The notes under the pieces: model-generated
Told to the model about the DNA's origin: nothing
What the model saw: the letters and a program-made list of their open reading frames with translations, nothing else
Database searches by the model: none
Made by a program: the position numbers and the translations under genes
Source of the DNA: Lineus longissimus
Taxonomy: Eukaryota > Nemertea > Pilidiophora > Heteronemertea > Lineidae
NCBI RefSeq assembly: GCF_910592395.1
Contig: NC_088310.1
Span: 6,517,501-6,581,500, forward strand
Direction of reading: 5' to 3'
DNA: 64,000 nucleotides
Part shown: positions 1 through 11,401 of the stretch, one piece after another
Numbering within the stretch: position 1 is the stretch's first letter
Layout: every line of letters starts with the position of its first letter

Positions 1-42
1 CTTTGCTTTGTAATCAAATGTACTTAAGAAATCTTTCTTCAG

Positions 43-2699
43 AGGAGGAATTCCGCAAGAACTACCTGTCACCCGCCTGGAAAGCAGACAACACCATGAA
101 GAAAGCTAAGACACCAAATATTGTTGCGCCAGATGCCTTTGATTGGAGGGACCACAATGTTGTAACAGAAGTCAAGAACCAGGTATAAGTTTTACCATAG
201 AGGTCTTGTTTAGGACGCCAAGGGGTTGATCCAATTTGTCCATGTTCCCTAAGAGGCAGCAACCTGTGATGATTATTGCATGGAATAAAAATCATGCACT
301 TTTTCTGTGTTCTGCAGGTTCCTGACTGCAACAAGAATTGGTCAGCGCTGGAACTTGCTAAAAACATCAAACCCTACTATAACCAGTTTTACCTGATGAC
401 AGCTGATCATGTTATCACTCATCGAAGTGTTAATTATCACAGGTGGCTGTGATGACAATCACCTGCCTGTGACGCAGAAAGGCTCTTAGTATTTTCAAGT
501 TGGTCGCCTTCCACACATAACATGCGTTGGTAGTCAGAGGGACAAGACACCTATTTGCTTAAACGGAGGTGCAGTTTTAGTTGATGAAAATGGGCCTCTT
601 GTGATGGAACCCTATGCTGGCCTTATACCTTGATTATATGCTATCTTTCTAGGGATCATGTGGCTCCTGCTGGGCTTTCAGCACAACCGGTAACATTGAA
701 GGCCAGTGGGCTTTGAAGAAGAAAAACCTGGTTTCTCTGTCTGAACAAGAATTGGTCGATTGTGACAAAGTTGACCAGGGTTGCAATGGTGGACTGCCAT
801 CCCAAGCCTACAAAGAGATCATCAGACTAGGTAATGTAAATTATTAATAGGATTCATAGCAATACAATTAATGTCTTTTTAGGGCAATTCTTGCATTGCT
901 GGCTGGGCGTTCTCCGGCACAGGGAATATTGAAGGGCAGTGGGCCATAAAGAAGCACCAGTTGTTTAATCTTTCTACGCAACAAGTGCTTGATTGTGACT
1001 TGTGGGATGAGGGATGCAAAGGTGGCTTTGTGTGGCAAGCATACAACAGAATAATGAATTACATGGGTAGGTGACATGTTGTGAGCCAAAACATTCCAGT
1101 AGTTCAGTCTCACACTCACCCTATTATCATCCCTTCATCCCTGTTCCGTAAGTCACACTTCATATCCTGTGTAGTTCCTTCACCTCTTGTATAGAATTCA
1201 TACATGTGGTTGTCCTGTAGTATTTGTTAATTGTCCCAAGAAATTATGTTATTAATATAATCCCTTGATATTTTGTTTTAGAAAACACTTTAGACATGCC
1301 TCATTTTCAAAGAGAAGTCCTGGCTAATTTGGAAACGTCCCCGAAAACCTTCAACTCAAAGCAAATACAGTTGTGAAACAAATAGGAGTGGCAGAAAGTA
1401 CTGATTGAAAGCTTTCCAGCATATGATCATGTCTCTGAACGCATAACAATACATGTAGTCACATTCCATATGTATTGCAAACTTAACAGAAAACATGTTT
1501 GTTTTCCAGGTGGTCTTGAGGGAGAGACTGACTATCCATACAAAGGAAGGAACGATAAGTGTGCAATGGAGAGGTCCAAGGTCAAGGTCTACATCAACGA
1601 TTCTGTGACCATCTCAACGGATGAGGCCCAGATGGCTACGTGGCTAGCTGCCAACGGACCAATTTCTATTGGTATCAATGCAAATGCTATGCAGGTAAGA
1701 GTCGAGCTGAGAAAACATTTTTGAGTTTGACGAGTGGCAAATTTGTGACACATCCAGAAACTTAACTTTTTAAGGACTTGGTCTCACTATAAAGAGCTCT
1801 TTTGGAAATGTCGGTCAGACTGCTTCATCAAACTGTAATTGTAACTGTAAATTGTGATGTTTTTTCCAGTTCTACTTTGGTGGTATCTCACATCCTTGGA
1901 AGATCTTCTGTTCACCAGAAAACCTTGACCATGGTGTCTTGATTGTCGGCTATGGATTAAGTAAGTTGAAGAATCGGTGCTGACTCATATTTTGCATCAC
2001 CAAGCAAGCAGGAGATAGTGTGGCTGGGAGTTTTCCAGCCTCCGCAGCGTTGCATGTGCCTTGAATTTCGTTTGTCCAATCAGTAACAGACCCCTTAAGT
2101 ACTCAATGTCAGTTTGTTAGTTTCTTATTTAACATTTTCATCTTTCAGAGGGCAGTGAACCTTACTGGATTGTCAAGAATAGTTGGGGACCAACCTGGGG
2201 TGAAAAAGTGAGTTTTTTTATGTTGCCCAGTAGTTGTGTCATCATGAGCCTCTGAATTTGAACCGAGAATTTCTGCACCATCTTGCCTATTGGCCAATGA
2301 ACCTCATCAGTTTTGTCTATGATTCAGTGAATTCTTTATCAACACAGTGACAAAGATCAAGGCTTAAGCTGCTTATCTGAAAGTCTATGAATCATGCATT
2401 AATTCTGACACTCCATTGTTGCTGGAGGGGATGAAACGTTCTCTACTTTACTAAGTTTTTGTGATTAATGACCATGTATTGCTCAAGGACAGCTGCTCTC
2501 TTTCCAAGGGAAATTTCCTTTCTTTTCATGAACCAATTTTTTGGTAAAGCCATTTGCAAAACAACTTTTTGGGTATCCAATGCAAAATAATTGACAATTC
2601 AACTTCAAAATTTGTCTTTTCCAGGGATACTACCTTGTTTATCGTGGTGCTGGAGTCTGTGGTTTGAACAGGATGCCAACTTCTGCTGTCGTCAAGTAA
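43..2699 (+). CDS. CTSF: Cathepsin F-like cysteine protease (papain family C1A), 5' end outside window
   Basis: Lysosomal-type papain-fold endopeptidase. Exons: 43-182, 653-830, 1510-1694, 1870-1960, 2149-2207, 2625-2699; all joins keep frame and the stop is TAA at 2697. The first exon holds the end of the propeptide (EEFRKNYL) and the mature N-terminus ([17 protein letters not shown], with the oxyanion Gln). Exon 653-830 has the catalytic motif CGSCWAFS and the disulfide partner motif GCNGG. Exon 1870-1960 has the catalytic His ([12 protein letters not shown]) and exon 2149-2207 the catalytic Asn (KNSWG). The C-terminus [13 protein letters not shown] resembles cathepsin F more than L. The signal peptide and most of the prodomain lie upstream of the window, and the acceptor at 41-42 is inferred. 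A second exon at 883-1066 can replace 653-830 (separate entry). It could be another C1A subtype, but the family is certain. Confidence 0.93.
318..631 (+). pseudogene. Degenerate protein-like segment in cathepsin intron
   Basis: Follows a good acceptor (TTCTGCAG, 310-317) in phase 0 and reads [17 protein letters not shown] before a stop at 444. Shifting by one base at about 430-440 continues with [12 protein letters not shown], a stop, and then an open stretch (about 519-631, including [17 protein letters not shown]). The spacing Cys-x-x-Asn-Trp at the start resembles the CGSCW site of the next exon with Asn for the catalytic Cys, so it may be a third, broken copy of the catalytic exon. The later part resembles nothing in that exon. 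It could instead be a fossil of another gene. Weak call. Confidence 0.3.
883..1066 (+). CDS. Alternative (mutually exclusive) cathepsin exon lacking the catalytic Cys
   Basis: A diverged tandem copy of exon 653-830. It starts after TTTTTAG in phase 0 and ends before GTAGGTG in phase 1, exactly like its neighbour (184 versus 178 nt). It encodes 61 residues including [18 protein letters not shown] and [13 protein letters not shown]. The structural Cys pair and the GNIEGQWA core are kept, but the active-site Cys is Gly. The intron separating the two exons is only 52 nt (831-882), and using both would shift frame, so they should be mutually exclusive. The result would be a catalytically dead isoform that keeps the Gln, His and Asn supplied by shared exons. 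The exon has no stop codon and keeps both splice sites, so it does not look like a decayed pseudoexon. Use in RNA is not shown here. Confidence 0.8.
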
Positions 2700-3502
2700 T
2701 TTACACAGATATTCAGGTGATCCATCCATGATTCCTCATGATTTTCATCCAAGAATCTGTGATTTGGAGCTGATGATTTCTGAAGCATTTTTGTCAAATT
2801 TGCACTTGTGATGTATATTTTTTAGACAGAAAATCTTTACTGTATCCAGGCAGGTCTTGGTGTCATTATAAGGAAACACGTCCCTGCCCTTGCAGTATAA
2901 TTTGTATGCCTCTGTATTTCTTGAGACTCGACTCTGATTATGGTAATCTAGTGAGTGACTTTTTGTACTTAGAGGAAGTTGGAATTTCTTTCATACAATG
3001 TTTTCAGGGTTTTACATAGATCATGTTATAAACTTGTGAAACTGTGAGTTTACTGCTCCTTTTATAGATAATTCCAGATATCGAGCTCTAAACTTTTTCA
3101 ACTTAGTATTCCCTAGAGTTCTTCATAGTTTACTGCTTCCTTTATGTGCAATACCAGTTATTGAGCTCCATTCTTTCAATTTAGTAGACCCCAGAGTTCT
3201 TCCATTTTCAAATTGTTAAGTACTGAAGTTTTGTTTTCTCCTTGGTAGAAGTTAGGACTGGTTTAAAAGATGAGTAATTTATTTTTGTGTAATCAGATGA
3301 AGTTTGTCACAAACTTTACTGTCTTATCAACAGTTGATATCATTTTAAAGGCAAGGCTCTACTACAACCACTTTTGCTGTTGTGTGAGCATAATTACAGG
3401 AATGACGCTGATGTGTATATTCCCGACTCAAATTATATATGCCAAGATTTCTATTTGTAAATAAGACATTTTTATATTCTAAACCTTGTATAATAATTTC
3501 TG

Positions 3503-3508
3503 AATAAA
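3503..3508 (+). other. Polyadenylation signal of the cathepsin gene
   Basis: AATAAA about 800 nt after the cathepsin stop codon, within AT-rich 3'UTR-like sequence and followed by a GT-rich stretch. The 2700-3500 interval is read as 3'UTR. Confidence 0.5.
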
Positions 3509-5486
3509 CTTACAATGTTAGCTGATCAAAAGTGGCTTGGATTGTTTTTTCCTGTCAGAGTAGGATGATGAAGGCATAATACAAGGTGTCACTTGTTTCT
3601 TTCTTGATTTAAATGGATCCTCCTGGTTGTGCTGCAATCTCTGATGTGACCATCCTTGTTTGCAACTCTGAAAAACTTGTTTTATTGTTTAGACATAGGT
3701 TGGGTGTGACAATAATATTGTGATGCAGTCCCTCCAGTTTACAAATGTTTGGTGATGAGGCAGGCCGGGATGCATCCTGCATTCATGCCAGCCTCCCCGT
3801 CTTCTCCTTGGTTGTGCCAATGTCTCTGCTGACATTCTCGTTCACACAATTTCCACTGCCTCAGTGCCTGCTCCAGAAGTTTTGACAGACTTGGCCTTTT
3901 TTGGTGTTTCTAAGACCTGGATTGCTGCTCAATAGGCAGCTAATAAGGAACTACACATTTTACTGTTGTTGCCGACGTATGTGTACACTGAACTTGGGAT
4001 GTGCGTCGGCCCCGTGTTGAAATGCCATCCAATGCTAGTTGGTGCGTTTTTGCTGATTTGGGCAAAATTCAACATATCTCAAAAGTTCAATGGTTGACCC
4101 TCAATTTTTTTTTGATTTTTGTGTAGCTTAAGCAACTGTCTTTCACGGAAGAATTGTCACTTTAAAATTTATTCAGAAAAAAATGTATAATATTTAGGGT
4201 TTTCCGTGATTGTCCGGCCCAATTGGCAATATTGCCATTGGGATACGACGCTTATGATTTATTTAAAGAAATAAAATGCCCGATTAAACATCCTGCAGAA
4301 TCAGGGGAATCGGGCTTTTTCAGTGATATACGACACAAATGGGTTGTCCTCATGTAATCACTTTGGAAAAGCATTTTAAAATAGTTGTTACGTCCTGTTA
4401 GTGTTAATGGGGGACGTCATCATCGCGTACATTCGGGAAAAACTCCCTAACGAGACCTATACGTGCACTTCCATGTCTTCGAGCAGACGCTTAATTTGTT
4501 AAACCTTATTTGATTCGTCAGTATTATTCACTTTCTACGGATGCGCCAATCAAATTCTTTGTTATGAAAGATTGGTACTGCCTTGGTGTGCTGGTCATGA
4601 TTATGAAAGAGTTTTGAGGGCAAAGTTCTATTTTTGTGCAAATTTCACTCTTAAACGAACTGATATGTCGTCTGCGATTAGAAATTTCAAATCATTTTTG
4701 CGTAAGTTGGTTTATTAGTTCAGCGTGTCTAAATCTTATTCCATGAGAGGGCTTAACTACCTCAATATTCCAAGAAGAATAGTATAATGCTAGGCCTACC
4801 GTCCGAACGAAGCTTTGCTTTGTCTTAAGTTAATCTGTCATCATTCATAGCATAAGACATGTAACATGCTAATAGTAATAATGCATGTTTCATTGCTTGT
4901 TGAAGTTGGATTGGAACTGCCGACCACCGTGATTGTGATGACCATCACATCAGTCACCGACACTGGACTGGTGTGGCGGGGATAGTAGTCCTAGGGCTGA
5001 TAGTCCGTGTAACAATAGCCCGCATTGCTAAATGTTTTGGTAAGGGTAAGCGGTACAATAGATCATGCTGCTTAATTGGTCAAATACAATGCTACCGGAC
5101 TATGACTCCAGGGGGACTATATCCGCTGTCACACTGGCATTATGGGGGCAGGACCTGGGCCAGGCGTCATCATGAGGTGATGTTGATGGTGTGACTTATT
5201 TTTTGGTCGCGACACACTGTATTCTATCACTAAGTACTCGCACAACTGTTACCATGTCAATGTATGTCATATGTTGGACTGAAAGATACCCACTAATCCC
5301 CCCTCGTCCTTCAGACACGCTTTAGTTTTAACCATTGGGTCATTAGCATTGCATTTTCAAGAGAGGAAACCCCCAAACCCTCTTAAATGGGCGCACTAAC
5401 TATATAGACAAAGCAAGCATGGGCCATGGCAAGGTAAGCCCGAGGCAAATGAAGATACATTCATTGTATTTTTAACTTTCTTCCAG
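3509..5486. other. Intergenic spacer between cathepsin and ECH1
   Basis: No coding signal was seen. The open frames here are short, with no splice-site support or family resemblance. A possible 5' leader donor (CAAG|GTAAGC) lies at 5433/5434, and an acceptor (TTCTTCCAG) at 5478-5486 directly precedes the first ECH1 exon. Confidence 0.6.
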
Positions 5487-5530
5487 TTTCAAATCACTCC
5501 AAAAACCCTGCTCGACTGGTATTAAGAGCA

Positions 5531-8330
5531 ATGAGTTCTGGAACTTCGTGTGAATATGAGACGCTCAAGGTCACCACACCATTGGAAAATGTTGTCCAAG
5601 TAGAAATAAACAGACCAGAAAAAAGGAATGCAATGAACAGGGCATTTTGGAGGCAAGTTGCATGTAAAAATTTGTTTATCTACAAAAATTGCAATGTATG
5701 GTCTGACATTCCAGTTTTAAAATGCAACATATGGTCTGACTTACTAGATTATCTGCTATTTATTGTTTATTTTGTTATAATTCTTTTGAAAAATGACACT
5801 TTTACTCAATTAACTTTTGGAGTATGAAGATTTCTTGATTTATTTGTGCTTTTCAGAATTTTGTTTTGGGAGATTGTATAAATTGAATTAGAATGCTGCT
5901 AGCTGCTAATCACCGATAATGTGGTGGCTGTAGTGATCAGGGTCTTTGTAATTTAAAATGTGTTTCTCTTATTTCTTTAGAGAAATCAGAGAATGTTTCC
6001 AGAAGTTAGCAAATGATTCCGACTGTCGAGCAGTGGTCCTTTCTGCAGCTGGGAAAGTATACACTGCAGGTGGGTACTTTTTTTGTGGTACTTTTTAGTC
6101 AATATCCCTGAGGGCAGGCCCTAAGAATACTTTTATATCTGAAAGAGCTCAAAATGACTTCGATGAAGGGAAGTGGCTCCCTGCCGGTGCCTGTTTGCAA
6201 AGGGCACTAATATGCACACTCCTTCTTTGGGAGTGACCCGTGGACAATCGTTGTGGCACATAAAAACACAACCAAATTAGAGGGAAAATGCTCCCTGGAG
6301 AATAAGTCCTCTTAGGTGATGAAAAAATGCTGAAGAAGAAGGATGATGATTGTGGCTCGGTAATATATTCACAGTTGGTGATAAGTGATTCTTTTTTAGG
6401 GTTGGATATCATGGATAATGCTGAACTCATGATGCAGGGTGATGTTGAGGATGTGGGCAGGAAGGCAATGAATTTTAGAAATATGATCCGAGACTACCAA
6501 GAAAGCTTTACTGTCATAGAAAAAGTAAGATTTTCTATTTCCTCAGAATTCTTCATTGATGTTGAAAAACTCAGATTTATGCAAGACAAGCAGGGCTTAC
6601 TATTCACAGAGGCAAATGCTTCAATGCCCCCTCTCTTTGCTTGGGTGCCCCTGAAGTTTCTTCCTTTGTGACTGTTCTTCTTTCTGTTGCTTGGGTGCCT
6701 TTGAAATTTCCATTTAGAGAGTGTGCTCTTTTCTTAAAACTTATAAAATTGTTGTTTTTACATTAGGAAAAATTCCTGAAGAGAACATGGAGTGTTTGAT
6801 AAATTTAGGATGTAATGTTAGTATTTTTATATTCCAGTGTCCTAAACCTGTTATAGCTGCCATCCATAATGCATGTGTTGGTGGTGGAGTAGATATGGTA
6901 ACAGCCTGTGATATTCGTTACTGCTCAAAGGACGCATGGTTCCAGATTAAGGTAGGGTATAATCCATGGCTATTTTTGGTTACATTTGCTCATGAAAATG
7001 TGCAGTTACTTAGCTGGTAATTCAATGACAAGCCCACTTGTGGGTTTAACTAAACTAACTTGTAAACAGATGTACAGTACACTACATGGCTAACGTCTGA
7101 TATCAACTAAAAGCTTATCACCCAAATTCTGTCTTTAATGCTAGCATTTCCATGCCTAGTAAAATAATGCCTGGGATATTGTTTGTCATGAGGTGTTTGA
7201 TTTATTTACCTGTCATGCCTTATTCAGGAAGTGGACATTGGGCTGGCTGCAGATGTTGGTACGCTCCAACGGTTACCGAAGGTGATAGGAAATGACAGCT
7301 TAGCAAGAGAGCTGGCATACACAGCGAGGAAGATGATGGCTGATGAAGCCAAGGAAGCTGGATTAGTCAGGTTAGTTAGCTGGTCTTCTTCATTTCCTTC
7401 TGTGGGCATCTAGCATACCACTTTGGTTGGATGCCAATTAGAGTTGGCCAGCATCTCACCAGGCAGGAGGCGTCCCTCAACTCACAAGCTGCTCATGTAT
7501 ATACATATCTCATTTGGCACAGGCATGGAATCTGGGCATATCGTTTCGCACCTATGTGACTTGGCAAAGGTCATAGGCATTGTGTGCTTCACCTGGCTAT
7601 TCAAGTGGCAACCTTGCTTTCTGCCATGCTGCTATTTTGTTGCTATTTTGACTATTTTATGTATTTATATTTTTCCTTTTGGTCTTTTTCTAGTAAAGTT
7701 TTTGAAGACCGTGACAGCACTATTAATGGTGCCTTGGAAACGGCAGCAGTGATAGCCAGTAAAAGTCCAATAGCAGTTCAGGGTTCCAAGATCAGTCTTG
7801 TCTACTCAAGGGACCACTCAGTCCCTGAAGGACTGGTGAACGTGGTAAGTTTGCTGGATGGAAATAGATTTACTCCTGTCGGTTGAAGTGGCAATCGGCA
7901 TCAGTTCAAAGAGTGTGGAGCATCAATTTGGACGCCCGAGCGGGAAGGGGGTTGATACCGAAGCATAAATATGCACCATAGTATCACAACGCTCCTGCAC
8001 ACCATCCATCGTCCAGATGGTCATTTCTGGATCATGGGTACTGGAATATTAGCCATTGTAATAAAGTCTTGTGCCATCCAGACCTAATATTGTTGAGAAG
8101 ACCAATGGAAAAGTAGATGCTACTTCCTTAAAGTGGACAAACAAGAATCTTATGCAGAATACCAGAAGTCTTTATCTCAAAGAGAACCAACAAAAATGTG
8201 CAAAATTGTTTGAAATTGTTATTTTTCATTTAAGGGCACTTGGAACCAGGCTATGTTACAAAGCGAAGATCTTATGAAAGCTGCAATGGCAAATCAGACC
8301 AAGGAAAAGGCCACCTTCTCAAAACTGTGA
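5531..8330 (+). CDS. ECH1: Delta(3,5)-Delta(2,4)-dienoyl-CoA isomerase
   Basis: Crotonase-family isomerase that shifts double bonds of 3,5-dienoyl-CoA during beta-oxidation of unsaturated fatty acids. Exons: 5531-5652, 5981-6069, 6400-6524, 6838-6951, 7228-7370, 7694-7844, 8235-8330 (279 aa). It shows NRPEKRNAMN, the oxyanion-hole region AAIHNACVGGGVD, and the acidic residues of the active site in GGVDMVTACD and KEVDIGLAADVG. The C-terminus SKL is a peroxisomal PTS1. The first intron has a GC donor (AG|GCAAGT). Upstream of Met-5531 the frame stays open back to the acceptor at 5486, encoding SNHSKNPARLVLRA, basic and free of acidic residues. A further 5' exon may therefore supply a mitochondrial presequence, and the true start may lie upstream. 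Confidence 0.95.
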
Positions 8331-8456
8331 TCATGGGAGATTACCGGGTGAAATGATTCCATGGACTTGTGTCTGATCTAATGCAAACAGGCGTTAACTT
8401 GCCATATAACTATTTCCTGTAGTTATTTATTCTAAAAAATCCTTAATTTAAATGAA

Positions 8457-8462
8457 AATAAA
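8457..8462 (+). other. Polyadenylation signal of ECH1
   Basis: AATAAA 127 nt after the ECH1 stop codon; the expected position for a short 3'UTR. Confidence 0.6.
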
Positions 8463-9299
8463 TATTTATCTCCATTTAACAGTGTGCATTTCATTTTCTT
8501 GTGCTGCTACAGGAAGGATTTTATCATTGCACAATATATGTAGGAATTTGATAGCTCCTGTGGGTGTCTGTTGTATCCCTATGCCTTTGCAATTTGGCAC
8601 CAATTAGGTTTATTGGACTAAGAGGAAAAGTCCCTCACAACCCACTCTGTATTTGAATAGGCTCCTTCACTTTCTCTGACATGGATGCCTGGTACATGGA
8701 ATATTGGTGTTAGGCCTCGCATTCGAAGGACGAGGTAATCAAAGAAATAACTTGCCCAATGTCTGAAGCAGTGTGTCTGGTAATGAGTCTCATACCTGAC
8801 AACTTGACATTGCGCATCACCCCTCTCAATTGAAGTATGAATGGGATTTACATCATAATAAAAAAGCTGGCAACCCAGGTTGTCACTTTGATAGGTACGG
8901 GAAATCAAATTATGACAATATCCTTTGTATTGGGCACAAGCCTCAATGTCCATGTTCCTCATAAGCCTGTTCCTCCTGGAACAACTGTACTATATTGGGC
9001 TTCTCAATCCAAATGAGAAGATAGCTGCATGGCTAAGTTGGCTTGCCACTTTGCTTGAAATGGGTGTTGAATCTGGTGCATTGTACTTGTGAATGTGTGA
9101 CTGTGACTATGTCCTTGGTACATATTGCCAAATTCATAACGGTAACCGTGACAAAAATCTGCTTTCATTTTTCTGTCGCCCTTATCCTGCACACCACACA
9201 ACATACCAATGTTGGTGCTTTAGTATCAGAATAGCAAATTGTGACAGTGTCATTTCCTCTTTGATGAAAGGAGACATATAAATTTCTACAAATCCTAAT
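8463..9299. other. Spacer between convergent ECH1 and DRC8
   Basis: A minus-strand open frame of 114 codons (8618-8962) lies here, but it matches no family I know and has no splice or poly(A) context. Nothing else is supported. Confidence 0.5.
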
Positions 9300-9305
9300 T
9301 TTATT
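9300..9305 (-). other. Polyadenylation signal of DRC8
   Basis: TTTATT on the plus strand (AATAAA on the minus strand), about 355 nt beyond the DRC8 stop codon. Confidence 0.5.
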
Positions 9306-9658
9306 TTTACTATAAATACAATGATTACTATTTCACACATTTACATGTTTAAGAATAGTTTTATAACCAAAAGCAATTGTGACATTTTAGATTTCACAAA
9401 TCCACCCTAAGCCATTTAGTAAGGCAAATGAAGCAACTGAGTAAGGCTCACACTGGGTAAGGCTTACTTTTCAGAAACCAAACTGTCAAAATTCACCACA
9501 GATAAAAAGTTACTACCATAAATGGCAAAACAGGCTGCTGTTGTATCGAGGTGGACGGCTGATTATTTTGCACAAATTGTTGTATAGAAACCCCCTTACT
9601 TTCGTCATTTTCAAAAATTTGAAGACAAGCCAAGATATATTTTAGACTCGTGGACATT

Positions 9659-11339
9659 TTATGAGTCTTCCACTGCCATGAGTGATACATAGTCCCTATA
9701 AAGAATAGTCCCTTTCTCTGGATCGACAGCAGCTGAGAGCATCTCTTCCATTTCTTCTTGTGTGAAAGGTTCACCTGAAAATAGGATACAAAACACACTC
9801 AGAGATCTTTTTTTGATAATCCCATAGTTTCACTAATATATTTCACTTTTTCCTTTCCTCAATAGTGTACATCATTGGCTTGCAAAATCAGAGCAACAAA
9901 ATTAATGTTGGAGAAATGAATTGCACTTATGAAAACGCCTACCAAGTTACCGATACTGCTTTTATGGATGTTCCTGATGTAACTCATAGTTAAACCTTCA
10001 CATAACTGAAGTCAATCAATAAATCAGTCAATATGTTACTTATATAAAGCTCCCTATTCAGGAGCCAGTATCATTCACGAAATAACATTTCGGATATACA
10101 AGCTAAGTAGCATACCTTCTTCCGTCATATATTTAGTCAACTCCTCTTGCGTCAAATATCCATTCTGTTCTGTATCCAGGACTTGGAATGCTTTTAACAA
10201 AATATCTTCTGGTGATGCTTTATACCTAAAAACAAGCAGAAATTACACGTACATTGTGAAAAGTGAACAGATTTTTCACAGTTATACACTAAGGTGTAAA
10301 ATGAAATGGCCAGGGCCATTGTGCTCACCTCATGTGGAGGAAAGATGGATAAAGAGCATGGTATTGTGTCATGTAGTGTTAGGTTTGATGTAGGTCCAAG
10401 CAATTACAATTTCCCCAAAATGGCCAATTTACAGTACATTCGACCTCTGTGACCTTGAAAAGTAGGTCAAATCAAAGAAGACCCAGGTGACACATTGAAT
10501 GGTTGTTAGAATTAGATGTACCTATGATATAAAATTGGTGCCAATCGGGCAAGTCATTACTAGGAATAATGGCATTTTGAAGAATTTAGGATTTGGCCAC
10601 CTCCCTGGAGGCCAAACGGCAAATCAGATCGCACCAAACTTCGGTACCTAAGATCACCTGACCAAGGGGTACATGTGTACTTAATTTGTGATCAATAGTC
10701 ATTGCAGTTAAGAAACGTGCCATAGTTACGGCCTGACGGCGAATTTACGCCATTTGACCTCTGTGACCTTGACAAGAAGGTCAAATTAAAAACCTGTGTG
10801 ACATATACTGTATGGTGGTTAGATGTACCCATGATATCAAATTGGTGGCAATCGAGCAAGAAGTTAAGGAATAATCACACTTTTAAGGTTTTTGGATTTT
10901 GCCCCCTGGTGGTCAAGTGGTGAATCATATTGGACCAAACTTCGGTCCCTGAGATCACCTGACTAAGGGGTAAATGTGTACCAAATTTGGTATCAATAGT
11001 CATTGCAGTTTAGAAACGTGCCATCGTTACATCCTAACGGCCAATTTACACCATTTGACCTCTGTGACCTTGAAAAGGAGGTCAAATCAAAAACCCGGAG
11101 GATATATGATGCACCTTTGCTAGAAGTACCTACCATATTTTTTTCAAAATTTCCCGACTACTATTAAGGGAGATATTGCATATTTTCACTTTTAACGTTT
11201 GGCCCCCTGGTGGCCAAACCATGAAACGAATCGGACCGAAACTTGGTCTCCAAGGTGTCATTACATAAGGGTACATGTGTACCAAGTTTCAACTCAATAG
11301 CTCCAACAGTTACGAAACGTGCCCTGCTAACGGACGACG

Positions 11340-11401
<62 letters not shown>

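Noticed and set aside
4973-5194. 73-codon plus-strand frame with a hydrophobic start
   Set aside because: No family features, and flanking sequence shows neither splice sites nor poly(A).
8618-8962. 114-codon minus-strand frame between ECH1 and DRC8
   Set aside because: No recognisable motif, no splice signals and no poly(A) context; length is within chance for this composition.
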